Shown here: positions 44,218 through 55,712 of the stretch, one piece after another
How positions within the stretch are numbered: the first letter of the stretch is position 1
How the letters are laid out: each line of letters begins with the position of its first letter
Origin: Clarkia xantiana subsp. parviflora
Taxonomy: Eukaryota; Streptophyta; Magnoliopsida; Myrtales; Onagraceae
Length of the DNA stretch: 64,000 bases
Assembly (NCBI GenBank): GCA_036873135.1
Contig: JAPTYO010000018.1
Location: 10,841,503 to 10,905,502, forward strand
Reading direction: 5' to 3'
Program-made: the position numbers and the translations under genes
Notes under the pieces: generated by a model
The model's database searches: none
What the model saw: only the letters and a program-made list of their open reading frames with translations
What the model was told of the DNA's origin: nothing

Positions 44218-44907
44218 TTAGAGAACTAGGAGGAGATAAACGAGACATATATATTGTGCTTTTATCACTGGCGTTCGTGACACCGGATTATCGTTTGAAG
44301 ACCAAAATAATGATCTCATTTCCGCTGCATCTTCCCTTGATCTCTTGTGGTGAAGCACGGAAGGACCCTTTGGTTGTTTGCTTTCAATAAACAGGGTCGT
44401 GATAAACTTAATTGATTTAATCAAGTAATCAAGCCCGTCGTCGTCAGCGAACCATGATAGAGGGGACTTCTGCGCGATACTGAGTATCTTTCTCCAATTT
44501 GATCTCTCGTTCATAAGATCTGATGTGGGTTTTACACATGCATCTTGGGAAATAAGGGCGACATACTTGAATAACACTTTTCTTGCTTCTGCTGCCTTTA
44601 CCCCACCGAAGTGGAGTTTTATGGCACACCAAAGTTGAAGAGCACTAAGGTTGAGTTTGAAGTCCTCTGCAACCTCTCTTTCTAGGGTTGCCCGTATCAA
44701 CTTGCAAGCTCTCTGATCCATAAAGCTCCTTAACTTATTTGGGTAAGAAAGGATGCCTTGTTCATTCACCAATGTTCTCACCTTATTCACATCAATACAC
44801 TTATGTATATCTTCAGCGAAAATGAGTTTTCTCACATATCCACTCCATGCATCATAATCCTCGCCATCCAGATTGCAAGGTTCGTAGAAGCGAACCGATC
44901 CAGCCAT
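44218..44907 (-). pseudogene. Copia gag N-terminal part (C)
   Basis: Open from ATG 44907 (an upstream in-frame ATG is at 44919). Begins MAGSVRFYEPCNLDGEDYDAW, the usual start of this gag, which packages element RNA; the body resembles UBN2-type gag domains (LRSFMDQRACKLIRATL). The end is fused to unrelated sequence close to the RNase H remnant, so the zinc knuckle is missing. Confidence 0.78.
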
Positions 44908-44919
44908 GAAAACTAACAC

Positions 44920-46352
44920 TTTGATGATAAAGCAAAATTAGGGAGACAATAACATTTTGAGAAAGAATTTCATACATCAAATATCTATTAAGATAGAGTC
45001 CGACAAATAGTGATTCCTCAGTCATCTAAACCAACCGACCACCAGTAAACCAACTGAAGATAGCTGTGAAAGAGTTGACACTATCGTCGTCTTCTATCCA
45101 ATAGATCAGTCTGTTAAAAGCGGTTTAAATCGCAAATTACCAGAACGGGAATTTTAAAATAAGCATACCCGGTCGTGGCTTTCCCAAGGCCCTTTTAGTT
45201 TTGGAAAAATCATTCCGATGTATTCACTCATGCATACACAATTCTACAATCCATGCAAATTACCATATACTAGTAACATTCATCACACATTCCACACACA
45301 TGCTCAAGCGTCATGCGTCTAATTTTCCGAGGAACTCATGCTTGCATTTATAATTCTACTTATAAGTAAATTATCAAATGCAACTATATCATTAACATTC
45401 TAGAATACGTGTCAAACATGTAACATCCACATCAATCATACATATTTGGCGTCTGGTTTTTGGATTTAAAAACAATTTTAAACATTAGGGGCTGATTTGC
45501 AATTCATGCTTATATTCAATCACACAAGCGTCTAGACGTAAATCATAGGCATTTTCAACCATCACAGTGTGTCTATTCTAGTGCGCAAACCATATATTTA
45601 ACCAGGGCTCCGCCCACAACATGTAATATCTAGCTAGCTTGACTCAGTCAAGACAACAGTTCTAATCATGCATAATGAATGATAAACAATTGAAATTCAG
45701 CCCACTAATTTAACCAGTCCCAAAAACACGTATCTCCGAGATCCATCCCCATAATCGAAACAAAGCATAAAGGTTAACAACCATATGAGAACTACTGTGT
45801 AGTCCATTTCGAGGTTAAAAAACATTTGAATTTAAAACCCGACCTCCCTATTTTAATTGACTTGAATTCGGTTTGGAAAACATTGTTCGGTTCAGTCAAT
45901 TTCAGTCCGTTTTGGACCGGATCAGAAAATCCGGTTTGGTCCGGTCAGAAAGTCCGTTCGGTCCGGCAAAAATCCGGTTCGGTTCGGTTCAACACTTAAA
46001 ACCGGTTTGGTTAGATCCACTTAATTACCCCGGTCCGACCCGACCCGAATAGGTCGAACCGATTGAGAAAATCCGGTTCGGTTTAACTTCGTCCATGTTT
46101 AACATATTGGACCGGCCCATTAATTAAAAGTTTAAAGGTTGGGCCGAAATGTTTACTTGTGGCCCAAGTAGGGTTTTATATCCATTAAAAATATTAAATT
46201 ATCCACCAAGTAACATTAATTATGTCAAATAATTTCCAATATTAATATATATATATATCTATATATATTTCGGCACACACAAACATATATACATTTAATC
46301 AATCAACAATATACATATATATATGTAAATTTCGGCACTATATATAATATAG

Positions 46353-46418
<66 letters not shown>

Positions 46419-46850
46419 TATTGTCAATATCTTTAATAGGGAAACAAATAACTGACAATATATTTTCTCAATATTTTAGGTAACTAAATCTATCAATAAT
46501 ATCTTTAACCCTATTTAAATATTTAGATATATTGATAGTGATATATTTATATCTGTATATTATTGTGAATCTATCCTAATGTTCCAAATTATAGATATAT
46601 TATTACCTTAATTAAAAATTAAAATATGGTAAACAATAATCCTAGGTGGTTCGGCCGAAACTTGTAACTTGGTGCCTAAGAAATTTAAATTTTTTACCTC
46701 ATAATTCATCTTAGGGTTCGACACAAACACCAAATTAGGAACTAGTGGTCAAATTTTAATAAAATCTACAATCCAAAGTTTTATTTTGATAAATATTACA
46801 TTTTTCTTGAAGGTCATGAACATCAAATAAACCATGAACCCTTAAGAGAG
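44920..46850 (-). other. Copia C leader
   Basis: Long non-coding leader. 44990-45760 matches the copia B leader; 46400-46850 matches 16490-17050. Between lie a cluster of CCGGTTCGGTT-like words (45850-46090) and an AT microsatellite. No primer site is reached before E sequence begins at about 46850. Confidence 0.65.
46357..46414. repeat. (AT)n microsatellite
   Basis: About 58 bp of uninterrupted AT dinucleotides inside the copia C leader. Confidence 0.95.
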
Positions 46851-46959
46851 TATACATTCTTCTAGTTTGTGGGGTTGTCGTCTAACAAGAAGACTTCCGC
46901 CACGGTGGGGTGATCAGTCCCATCATTGCATTTGCCGCATCCTGTTTTTATTCAGGAAA

Positions 46960-47130
46960 TGGCTATGAACATGAGGATTTGCCCGAAGGATTTCACAACA
47001 TGTCATTTTTTAGAAGTAAACATGAGGTTTGCCCTCTTGGAAAGGATGTCGCAACATGTTACTTTTGATAGATGTGAACATGGGTATTGTCCTTTCGTGG
47101 AGGATATTGCACCATGTCACTTTATAGGTT
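46960..47130. repeat. Degenerate tandem repeat, about 55 bp x 3
   Basis: Units start near 46968, 47018 and 47076 with AACATGAGGATTTGCC-like words, each followed by CACAACATGTCA-like words. Not coding. Confidence 0.65.
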
Positions 47131-47384
47131 TTGGTTTTTCTTCAAGGCATTGCATGTTGTTTTGTTTCTTGATGTTAGTCCATAGTAGAATGCATAACGT
47201 AGAGATGTACCTACGAAAGTAAATTGACCATCATTAGATACTTGTCGTGTTTACAATAGTTTTGCGGGAAGGCGTCTATTGACTACTTCTTCCAAAATAC
47301 TTCTAATTACAAAGGCATGATCTGCACTTATATTCCTAAAGGTGCATTGAAAAAGATAGATTAGAAATGGAAAGTCTATCTCCC

Positions 47385-47777
47385 TCAAATATATCTTGGC
47401 GGCTGACGGGCACTGTTGTTCGCGACATAGCTTCCCAGAGCTCCATGCGCAATAAATTCTTCAATCTCCATCCTCAAGGTCAAACAACCATTGGTATTGT
47501 TCCCCCAAGTTTGGTGATATCGGCACCAATCTTCAATATCCCTGCCTAAGAAGGCGGTTTCTGGATCAAGTGGTCTTGGAAGCTTATTTTCTAGAAGCTT
47601 GACGTATATCTCTTCCACCTCCGTGTTCAAGGGAGTGAAGATGTTAGCATAATCCACGCTTGAGCCTTCTGATTTCTTTGAAGTTTGAGCTTCCATTACT
47701 GCATTGAGAGGTGTGCCCCAACTCAATTCACGCTCGCAAGAGATCGCAGTCTCCATCTTGTCTTTTAGGCACGCCAT
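47385..47777 (-). pseudogene. Gypsy gag C-terminal piece with second zinc knuckle (E)
   Basis: 130 codons. WCRYHQTWGNNTNGC followed by LRMEIEEFIAHGALGSYV aligns with the knuckle and next residues of T3 (YCRFHRANGHDTNHC, KKEIEKLIQKGKLKEFV). It lies downstream of protease, where RT should be, so it comes from another copy or a rearrangement. Confidence 0.72.
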
Positions 47778-47781
47778 TATC

Positions 47782-48696
47782 TTAGTTGTACACCATCCAA
47801 ATTCCCTTCCGAATAGTGTCCTTCTTGATTGCTCTCATTGCAGTTGCATTTTGAGCAAACCTCCGGAAGTAGGACATGATGGATTCTTCTTCTCCCTGTC
47901 TGACATCAAGCACACTCCGCTTAGGCGAACAAAGAATCCTGTCAAGTTCGGACCTTGGCGATAATTTTTCCTTCTTCCTTTTATCATCATCGTTCGAGGC
48001 GAACAACTTTCTCTTTGCACCAACTCCTATCATGGCAATTGACACTTGTTTCATTTTCCTCAGTGCATTGACATAGCACTTTCGTGCGGCTGTCTGATCA
48101 CCTAGCACTTCCCCAATCCCGTGAGGAGTTAGGAACTTCATTTTCTGATGAGTTGTAGATGGCAGAATGTCATGTGGGTTGATCGTTCTTCTCCCTAGGA
48201 TGCCGTTATATGCCCCCAGGTTGTCCACCACCACAAATGTGACGTCTATATGCAATGTCTTCCACCCGTCTCCAAGGATAACTGGAAGTGTAATCATGCC
48301 CAATGGGTAGGTTGCCGCTCCTTTGAAACTAACCAACGGAAACGTGCTCGGCGAGAGATCGGCTTCCGTTTTTCCCAACTTCTTGAGCACTTCTATATGC
48401 ACTAAATCCGCAGCACTCCCACCATCAACTAGAATCCTATGCACGTCAAATCCATTGATATCCATTATTATGACCAAAGCATCATCATGGGGATACACTA
48501 TGTGTTTCTTGTCGGCGTTTGAGAACAGTATGATTATGTCTTCCTTCTCTGGTTGTCGCCTCGTCCCGTACTTGGGCAGAACTTGCAGCTGCGAGGCATA
48601 GACATCCCGGGCGTTAGAAACGCTACCTCCTGACGCTGGCCCACCATGGGTTACGTTGATGACACCACGCTTTGGCGGTGATGGGTTTTCATTCAC
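47782..48696 (-). pseudogene. Gypsy protease fused to gag-like tail (E)
   Basis: 304 open codons. GVINVTHGGPASGG opens the protease as in T3 (NVIHGGFAAGG); the catalytic motif is ILVDGGSAADLV, and NGILGRRTINP follows. After the conserved ARKCYVNAL the frame does not go on to RT but reads VRQGEEESIMSYFRRFAQ, resembling the middle of gypsy gag. This makes a protease-gag chimera that continues, with a break, into the 47385-47777 piece. Confidence 0.78.
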
Positions 48697-50310
48697 TTTC
48701 CCTTTCCCTTGTTTCCCTTTCCGAGTTGCTCTGCATGGTTCTTCTTTTGTCGTTTGTCGCCTTGGTTGACATATTGCTTGAGCTCTCCTTTAAGGATGAA
48801 GTTGTTTATACGAAATCGCAAGCTGACACAACTGTCTGTTTCATGGCCGTAGATTTTATGGTTTTCACACCATTTATCTCCCTACTTTCCCAGTGGCCCC
48901 TTTCGGAAGTTTTCTGGCTCCCTCCACATATTATCCTCCTTCATCTTCTTCAGGATTACGGAAAGTGGTGCATTAAAAGGAACGCATTCTGCCAGGTTCA
49001 CTTCTTTTGGTCTTTGAAATTCGGGCTGATATGGCCTCTTATGGGGCTGGAATTGTCTCGCTTGCTGCGGGCCTTGTTGGGGTTTTGCTTGCTTCTCTTT
49101 AGCTCGAGCTGCACTAACTTTCGCCTTATGTTGCTCTCTGAATCTGTCCAGATCCACGAATTCTTTTACCCTTGCCGCCAATTCTTCAAGTGTCTCAGCT
49201 GGGCGCTTTGACATCTTTTCAGCCAGGGCGTATCCTCTTCGGCCTAAATTTGTAATGAAGGCGCGCACGATTTCTCCTTCGGTGATGTTTCCTTGAATGT
49301 ATGAGATGTTTTGATTGAAGCGGATGTAATAATCTGCTAATGATTTGTCATTTTGCTGTGTCACCTCATTCAACGCGTTCGGCCCTTTAAGGAGTGTACG
49401 CTCTCCCATGTATCTTTGAATAAATTTTTCCTTCACATATGCCCATGACGTAACGCTTCCACATGGCAGCGAGAAGAACCAATGTGCGACAGTTCCAACG
49501 AGAGTATTAGCAAATGTCATGGCAACATGGTGCGGGTTGTCCATTCGTCCCAGCAAAGAAGCTTCATGTTGTTGCACATGCTCGATTGGATCTCCTTTTC
49601 CTCTATATTTTTCTCCACCGATTCTGTACAGGGCATCTAGAACGTGACTGTGCACTAGTTCATCAGAGAATGGATGTGATGCATTCTCTTCCAGGGCATG
49701 CATTCCCTTCATCTTCGATTGCTTCATTTTTCTCTCAATCATTTCTTCTAAGGCCTAAGCCATGAGTCCCGTGATTGGGATGTCATTGTCATACGCGGGC
49801 TTCCTCCACCCATCGTTGCATGTGTCAGCATGGCTTGTTGTCTTAAAGCTATCCTCCTTGTGTGGGCGTTGTGAATTGCTCACAGGAGGTTGCTTCCATC
49901 TCACTCCTTGTTGTTGCTTCATGCCAATGCTTGGGGTGCATGAACGTGCTGGGTCCTGCCTAGCCTGTCGATAAGTATCTTTAGAGTCTCCTAACCAATG
50001 ACGCCTCCCTGGCTGGTGCAGCTTGTTCATTAGCACGCGGGGGTGGTGGCGGAGGTGCAGCATATCCTTGACTCCTTAAGATCTCCCTGAGAGCAAGAGG
50101 TTCTTCAAGTGCCGCCATCATTGCCGGTGTGACTGTAGGCATGTTGGTTGCATTCATTGGTTGTTGCTGTGCTTCCTCAGCTGGCATTCCCGATGGGAAT
50201 TCCTGATTCACCCTTGTCCTTTGCTCTTGCGGAGGCGCATTGTTTTGATCTTCCGGCCCGTACTGTGCAGGGGGCATTTGTGGACGGAATGGATGAAGCC
50301 GTAGATTCTG
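48697..50310 (-). pseudogene. Gypsy gag (E)
   Basis: Gag in pieces: N-terminal Pro/Gln-rich part (50277-49981), a frame break near 49755-49980, core 49742-48882 with GDPIEHVQQHEASLLGR, WFFSLPCGSVTSWAY and NDKSLADYYIRFNQ, then the knuckle CENHKIYGHETDSC just after 48882. A frameshift precedes protease. The 5' end continues at 54954 beyond the inserted element. Confidence 0.8.
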
Positions 50311-51747
50311 CGTCCGGAATATGAGACGGTCCTGGTTGACTTCTCGTTGGTTGTCAGACCTAAATCTAACATACGGTGAAATACGTTTTGAAAAACGTGG
50401 ATTTGAATAGAGTCGCTACTATTTAATTATTAGGCTAACTAGAAACCTAGATTACATAAGCAAATAACAAATTAAACACTTAGGTATCGAGTCGATCTGC
50501 GAATAGAAATTCGGATTCAGGGGTTCTGTTACGAATTAAAACACATGGAATTAATCACGCCATTTCGGTACTCAATTCACATAGTTGCCATATTTTAATA
50601 TTTTATTTTTTATAATAATAATAATAACAATCAATTAAAGGAAAATGGCTCATGTATCCTTAAGCTTAATGTCAAAGCACCATATGTATATGTACGTATA
50701 TATATATAATATAATATAATATTAATGATATAAGATAAAATGAAGCAATCTATACTTAGGGGCTAAGAAGACTTACCTTTCGTCATCAGCATCACCAGGG
50801 AGTCCTATGGTTTTGTTCAAAGGCTTGAGCTTTGAAACCATAATGAATGAGCGAAGCCTCCATGTCGATGCTCAATGCATCCAATCCAACAAAACCCACG
50901 GCAGAATCTTGAATGTCCATCTTCAAGAACACAAAATGGAAACTTGGAAATTTTGATCTTGGTCTCTATTGGGACCAACTGGACGGCAGTGGGAAGGTGT
51001 GGTGTGGTGGCGTCGTGATGGTGAAGCGCCGGTGGTTCCGGACGGGAGTGTTTGAGCAGAGAAGTTTCGTGGCCCGGTCGGGGGCGAGCTCGCCGAGGAT
51101 GGAGGAGGTCCAGCAAGAGGACGATGCAGTAGAAAGAGAGAGAGAGAGAGAGAGGTGGTCGGAAGGGCCACCGGCGTGGCCGAAGGGCGAGAAGACGGCG
51201 TCGGTGGCCTGGCCGACGGGGGAAGGTCACTGGTTCCAAAAAAGCGAGGAGGAGCTAAGAAAGAAAGATTTTTCTTTTTGCACTAGAAGACAAAAATCGC
51301 GCAGACCCCGAGAAAAAATGTATTATTGTTTTGTAGTGATGTTTTTTTTGTGTCTACAATTTATACCTAGACCCCTATTTATACTAAAAACCTAGTCTAG
51401 ATTACAGATAAAATTTAAATAAAAAAGCTAACAGATAATTATTCTAGAGAATATTCCTAAGGATATTTATCTTTACAGATAATTATTATTTTTTTTTAAT
51501 AAAAAATAATATCTGGAGATAAATATCTTACACATAATTTTCTAAAATAAAAAAAACTAATTATTATATATATATTTTTAAATATTCCGAAAATATTAAA
51601 TAAATTTGAAATAATTTAAAATATATTTTATAATAATTTCCCTAATGTGCCCTTGAGCATCTTTGTAGACGTTGTGGCTTGACGCGTCCGGAATTTGACG
51701 TATCATGTGTAACGTCGTTACGTCCGGGTCAAAATCGAGTGTTTACA
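50311..51747 (-). repeat. LTR of the non-coding element, left (3') copy, 1,437 bp
   Basis: Plus strand CGTCCGGAATATGAG (first base C where the other copy has T) to GTGTTTACA. Minus-strand TATAAATA at 51376-51383. A short GA microsatellite is at about 51137-51153. Confidence 0.88.
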
Positions 51748-51764
51748 GTTCGCCCCTCTTTGGA
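51748..51764 (-). other. Polypurine tract of the non-coding element
   Basis: Minus strand AAAGAGGGGCGAAC directly before TGTAAACACTCG, the LTR start in element sense. Confidence 0.6.
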
Positions 51765-51954
51765 CGGACTCCCGTAGAACGTGTTCGAAGGGGTTTGTCC
51801 AAAGACGAGGGAACACTGATTTTGACCAGAAAGTATATTCTCTTCCAATTCTTCAAGGTCTTCATGGTGGCTCATACGGTTATTCTGGTGCGGAAAGATA
51901 AAACCTCTGTCGGCGGGACGCCTGTTGGCGGTGCCTCCATTAGCGATGCAGAAA

Positions 51955-52672
51955 GTAAAGCCTTCGGTGGCGGTGCGGAAAAGTAAAGCCTCCAGTGGCG
52001 TGCGGAAAAGTAAAGCCTCCAGTGGCGTGCAGAAAAGTAAAGCCTCCGGTGGCGTGCAGAAAAGTAAAGCCTCCAGTGGCGTGCGAGAAAAGTAAAGCCT
52101 CTAGTGGCTTGCGGGGAAAGTAAAGTCTCCAGTGGTGTGTAGAAAAGTAAAGCCTCCAGTGGCGTGCGGGAAAGTAAATCCTCCAGTGGCGTGCGGGAAA
52201 GTAAAGCCTCCAGTGGCGTGTGGGAAAGTAAAAGCCTCTAGTGGCGTGCAGGAAAGTAAAAGCCTCCAATGGCGTGCGGGAAAGTAAAGCCTCCAATGGC
52301 GTGCAGAAAAGTAAAGCCTCCAGTGGCGTGCGAGAAAGTAAAGCCTCCAGTGGCGTGCGGAAAAGTAAAGCCTCCAGTGGCGTGCGGAAAAGTAAAGCCT
52401 CCAGTGGCATGTGGAAAAGTAAAGCCACCAGTGGCGTGCGGGAAAGTAAAGCCTCCAGTGGCGTGCGGAAAAGTAAAGCCGCCAGTGGCGTGCGGAAAAG
52501 TAAAGCCTCCAGTGGCGTGCAGAAAAGAAAAACCTCGATCGGCGATGCCTCCAGTGGCGTGCGACAAGGAAAAGTCTCTAGTGGCGTCCATCGGAGAAGA
52601 GCCTCTAGTGGCATATGTCGGAGAAATGCCTCTAGTGGCGTTGGTTGGATAAGGGCCTCGAGTGGCTTGACG
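51955..52672. repeat. Minisatellite, 27-bp unit, about 26 copies
   Basis: Units of GTAAAGCCTCCAGTGGCGTG plus a variable 7 bases, degenerating towards the right end. Since 27 is a multiple of three, several frames on both strands stay open; the resulting repetitive peptides are not considered genes. Confidence 0.95.
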
Positions 52673-52679
52673 ACTTGAA

Positions 52680-52994
52680 TGCATGTCCCTAATTTTTGCC
52701 TAAATTGCGCATGACGCGACAACTTAGTGGGATCTTTTTCTTTCTTACTTTTTTTTTTATTTTAAATCTCTCATATTCTATCCTTTTGCCACGGTCAGAA
52801 TTTTAGACCGTGCCCCTCGGTTTTCTTAATTTTTGCATGGATTGCCCCTTGGGGTTTTCATTCCATTGGGATTTTATTTTCTCTCATTTTGCCATGATCG
52901 CAATTTCTGAATTTGCTATCATGCCCCTCATTTCCTAATTTATCCTAGGCTGCCCTTTCGGGTTTTCAACCTAACGGAAGCACTCTTTTTTTTG
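52680..52994. other. T-rich non-coding segment between the two arrays
   Basis: Contains two diverged blocks around TGCCACGGTCAGAATTTTAG and TGCCATGATCGCAATTTCTG followed by TGCCCCTC. No gene recognised. Confidence 0.6.
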
Positions 52995-53504
52995 GTAGCC
53001 GATTAAATGGTGGCTGTGACACGTACTTTATTTCCCGTCACGATGCGAGAGAATTTGTAGCCATTTGGAGGGTGGCTATGAAACTTTCCTCACCGTCTTC
53101 GATGTCGCGAGAGCTCTTTTGATTTGTAGCCATTTGGAGGGTGGCTGTGGCCCTTTCATTTATTTCCTTCGTCGATGTTCCGGGAGTGATCTTTCGATTT
53201 GTAGCCGTTTTATGGGTGGCTGTGGCCCTTTCAAATGATTTCCCGGCCTCACACGATTCACAAGAATACTCTTTATATGTAGCCATTTTGAGGGTGGCTA
53301 TGGCCCTTTCAACAATCTCCCATCCTCTCAGGATTCGAGGAACACTCTTTGTTGGTAGCCATTTTAGGGGTGGCTGTGGCCCTTTCAAATGATTTCCCGG
53401 CCTCACACGATTCACAAAGAATACTCTTTATACGTAGCCATTTTGAGGGTGGCTATGGCCCTTTCAACAATCTCCCATCCTCTCAGGATTCGAGGAACAC
53501 TCTT
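52995..53504. repeat. Tandem array, seven units of 62-79 bp
   Basis: Each unit starts GTAGCCATTTTGAGGGTGGC or a variant: 52995, 53057, 53126, 53201, 53279, 53355 and 53434. The last four form two nearly identical dimers of about 155 bp, so the array grew recently by doubling. It ends exactly at the right LTR. Confidence 0.9.
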
Positions 53505-54953
53505 TGTCCGGAATATGAGACGGTCCTGGTTGACTTCTCGTTGGTTGTCAGACCTAAATCTAACATACGGCGAATTACGTTTTGAAAAACGTGGATTTGA
53601 ATAGAGTCGCCAATAGTTAATTATTAGTATAACTAGAAACCTAAATTAACTAAGCAAATAACAAATTAAACACTTAGGTATCGAGTCGGTCTGCGAATAG
53701 AAATTCGGATTCGGGGGTTCTGTTACGAATTAAAGCACATGGAATTAATCACGCCCTTTAGGTACTCAATTCACATAGTTGCCATATTTTAATATTTTAT
53801 TTTTTATAATAATAATAACAATAAATTAAAGGAAAATGGCTCATGTATCCTCAAGCCTAATGTCAAAGCACCATATGTATATGTACGTATATATATATAA
53901 TATAATAATATTACATTAATGATATAAGATAAAATTAAGCAATCTATACTTAGGGGCTAGGAAGACTTACCTTTCGTCATCAGCATCACCGGGGATGCCT
54001 ATGGTTTTGCTCAAAGGCTTGAGCTTTGAAACCATAATGAATGAGCGAAGCCTCCATGTCGATGCTTAATGCATCCAATCCAACAAAACCCACGGCAGAA
54101 TCTTGAATTTTCATCTTCAAGAACACAAAATGGAAACTTGGAAATTTTGATCTTGGTCTCTATTGGGACCGACTGGACGGCAGCGGGAAGGTGTGGTGTG
54201 GTGGCATCGTGATGGTGAAGCGCCGGTGGTTCCGGACGGGAGTGTTGGAGCAGAGAAGTTTCGTGGCCCAGTCGGGGGCGAGCTCGACGAGGATGGAGGA
54301 GGTCCAGCAAGAGGACGATGAGAGAGAGAGAGAGGTGGTCAGAAGGGCCACCGGCGTGGCCGGAGGGCGAGAAGACGGCGTCGGTGGCCTGGCCGACAGG
54401 GGAAGGTCACTGGTTCCAAAAAAGCGGGGAGGAGCTGAGAAAGAAAGATTATTGTGTTATTGTTTTGTAGTGATGTTTTTTGCACTAGAAGACAAAAATC
54501 GCGCTGACCCTGAGAAAAAATGTATTATTGTTTTGTAGTGATGTTTTTCTGTGTCTACAATGTAAACATAAACCCCTATTTATACTAAAAACTAGTCTAG
54601 ATAACAGATAAAATTTAAATAAAAAAGCTAACAGATAATTATTCTAGAGAATATTCTTAAGGATATTTATCTTTACAGATAATTATTATTTTTTTAATAA
54701 AAAATAATATCTGGAGATAAATATCTTACAGATAATTTTCTAAAATAAAAAAAAAACTAATTATTATATATATATATATATATTTAAATATTCCGAAAAT
54801 ATTAAATAAATTCGAAAGAATTTAAAATATATTTTATAATAATTTTCCTAATGTGCCCTTGAGCATCTTTGGAGACTTTGTGGCTTGACGCGTCCGGAAT
54901 TTGACATATCATGTGTAACGTCGTTACGTCCGGGTCAAAATCGAGTGTTTACA
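53505..54953 (-). repeat. LTR of the non-coding element, right (5') copy, 1,449 bp
   Basis: TGTCCGGAATATGAG to GTGTTTACA. Minus-strand TATAAATA at 54577-54584. It differs from the left copy by many substitutions and some indels, including a local copy of TATTGTTTTGTAGTGATG at about 54456 and 54526. Confidence 0.88.
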
Positions 54954-55002
54954 TTGGTTTCATCCTGCTTACACCCGCCTTCTTTAGTCGTCTTCCTGTC
55001 AT
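54954..55002 (-). pseudogene. Start of gypsy gag (E), cut by insertion
   Basis: ATG at 55002-55000, about 30 nt after the primer site, opens MTGRRLKKAGVSRMKP before the inserted LTR element begins. The link to the gag pieces left of 50311 is inferred from position and strand. Confidence 0.55.
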
Positions 55003-55032
55003 GGCTTACAACACGGCTTTTTGTTCGAATCA

Positions 55033-55048
55033 CTTCAGACGGCACCAA
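55033..55048 (-). other. Primer binding site (E)
   Basis: Element sense TTGGTGCCGTCTGAAG, one base from the LTR. It resembles TTGGCGCCGTCTGTGG of T3. Confidence 0.7.
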
Positions 55049-55049
55049 A

Positions 55050-55712
55050 TGTTGTGTTCGCTTCCACCTAGGCAGCTTCGGGCTTCTCTTTTCACAAACG
55101 GGCTCGAGATGTGTGTATAAGGACGGGAACGCCGCGATCCTTAAAACACAATCACCGAGCTAATTTTCCAATCCTCAATCTCGAACTCTTGACCTTCGGG
55201 TCCTGCACGAGGGGCAGTAACCAGCGTGGGAGGGGGGAATGCTGGTTGGGCCCACTCCGACGCTCAAGTTAGAACTTCTAGAGAGAGAAAGCCTTTGAGA
55301 GAATTCAGAGCATCTAAAGTCCAAAAGTGAGGGAGTTGTCTAGAATGGGAGACCTAGGCCCCTATTTATAGGGAACCTAAGGATCATGCCAGTTTAGAAC
55401 TACTTGATGTCGGTATGTAGGGAGACGTATACCGTCATCAAGGCGGACTATGCATGCACCGACTTCCCGCACTTAGCAAATTAATTGGGGTGAGCGTACG
55501 AAGAAATAAGGTAATCCGGAAGTCCTTCGGCCCGGGAATTGCCGAAGGACGGGAATTGCCGAAGGACGGCCTTTGGCAATCCGGAAGTCCTTCGGCCCGG
55601 GAATTGCGCGTATCCCGGACCTTTTTAGACATGGGTGTCCGCGAAAGGGCTTTTTACGGGTTTTGGGATATTTTACGAGGCCCGAAATGTAAATACGAAC
55701 CCGAATTGGACA
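55050..55712 (-). repeat. Gypsy E 5' LTR (663 bp)
   Basis: Plus strand TGTTGTGTTCGC to GAATTGGACA, so TG...CA in element sense. Minus-strand TATAAATA at 55363-55370. Near the element-sense start it holds a perfect 30-bp direct repeat (55513-55542 and 55578-55607) with GCCGAAGGAC/GTCCTTCGGC inverted words. Confidence 0.8.

Larger units (their letters stand above)
41794..46850 (-). mobile_element. Ty1/copia element C, internally deleted
   Basis: 3' LTR (41794-42379), 3' region, RNase H, then gag with no RT, integrase or protease between, and a leader of about 1.9 kb that ends at the gypsy E remnant. Its 5' LTR may be L6 (55782-56375), beyond E, but L5 and L6 differ a lot and the outer flanks do not match, so this is unproven. 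Confidence 0.7.
50311..54953 (-). mobile_element. Non-coding LTR element (LARD-like) with internal tandem arrays
   Basis: Two direct copies of about 1.44 kb (50311-51747 and 53505-54953) enclose 1,757 bp without retroelement proteins. Orientation is minus: AAAGAGGGGCGAAC lies beside the left copy as a polypurine tract, and TATAAATA occurs in both copies on the minus strand. No TGG-type primer site was recognised next to 53505, and no matching target duplication was seen (TTCTG against TTGGT). It interrupts gag of E. Confidence 0.8.
46851..55712 (-). mobile_element. Ty3/gypsy element E, 3'-truncated, split by a non-coding LTR element
   Basis: Minus strand. 5' LTR 55050-55712, PBS, gag start (55002 to 54954), insertion 50311-54953, then gag, zinc knuckle and protease (50310-47782), a second gag-like piece (47777-47385) and tandem repeats. 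RT, RNase H, integrase and a 3' LTR were not found. GATAT (55713-55717) may be its right target duplication, in the leader of copia F. Confidence 0.72.

Noticed and set aside
46900..46940. CCCATCATTGCATTTGCC as the end of a Tat LTR with polypurine tract
   Set aside because: Only a short resemblance to CCCATCATTTGCCCCC; no LTR sequence to its left.
50817..51239. 140-codon minus-strand frame inside an LTR (also 54011-54310)
   Set aside because: Lies in both LTR copies with frame-breaking indels between them; His/Pro/Arg-rich without a known domain.
51955..52672. CRISPR-like direct repeats
   Set aside because: Units are contiguous 27-mers without unique spacers, in plant LTR-element DNA; this is a minisatellite.
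51940..52722. Long frames encoding repeats such as KASSGVRKS and HATGGFTFP
   Set aside because: Open on both strands only because the repeat period is a multiple of three; no start context or homology.
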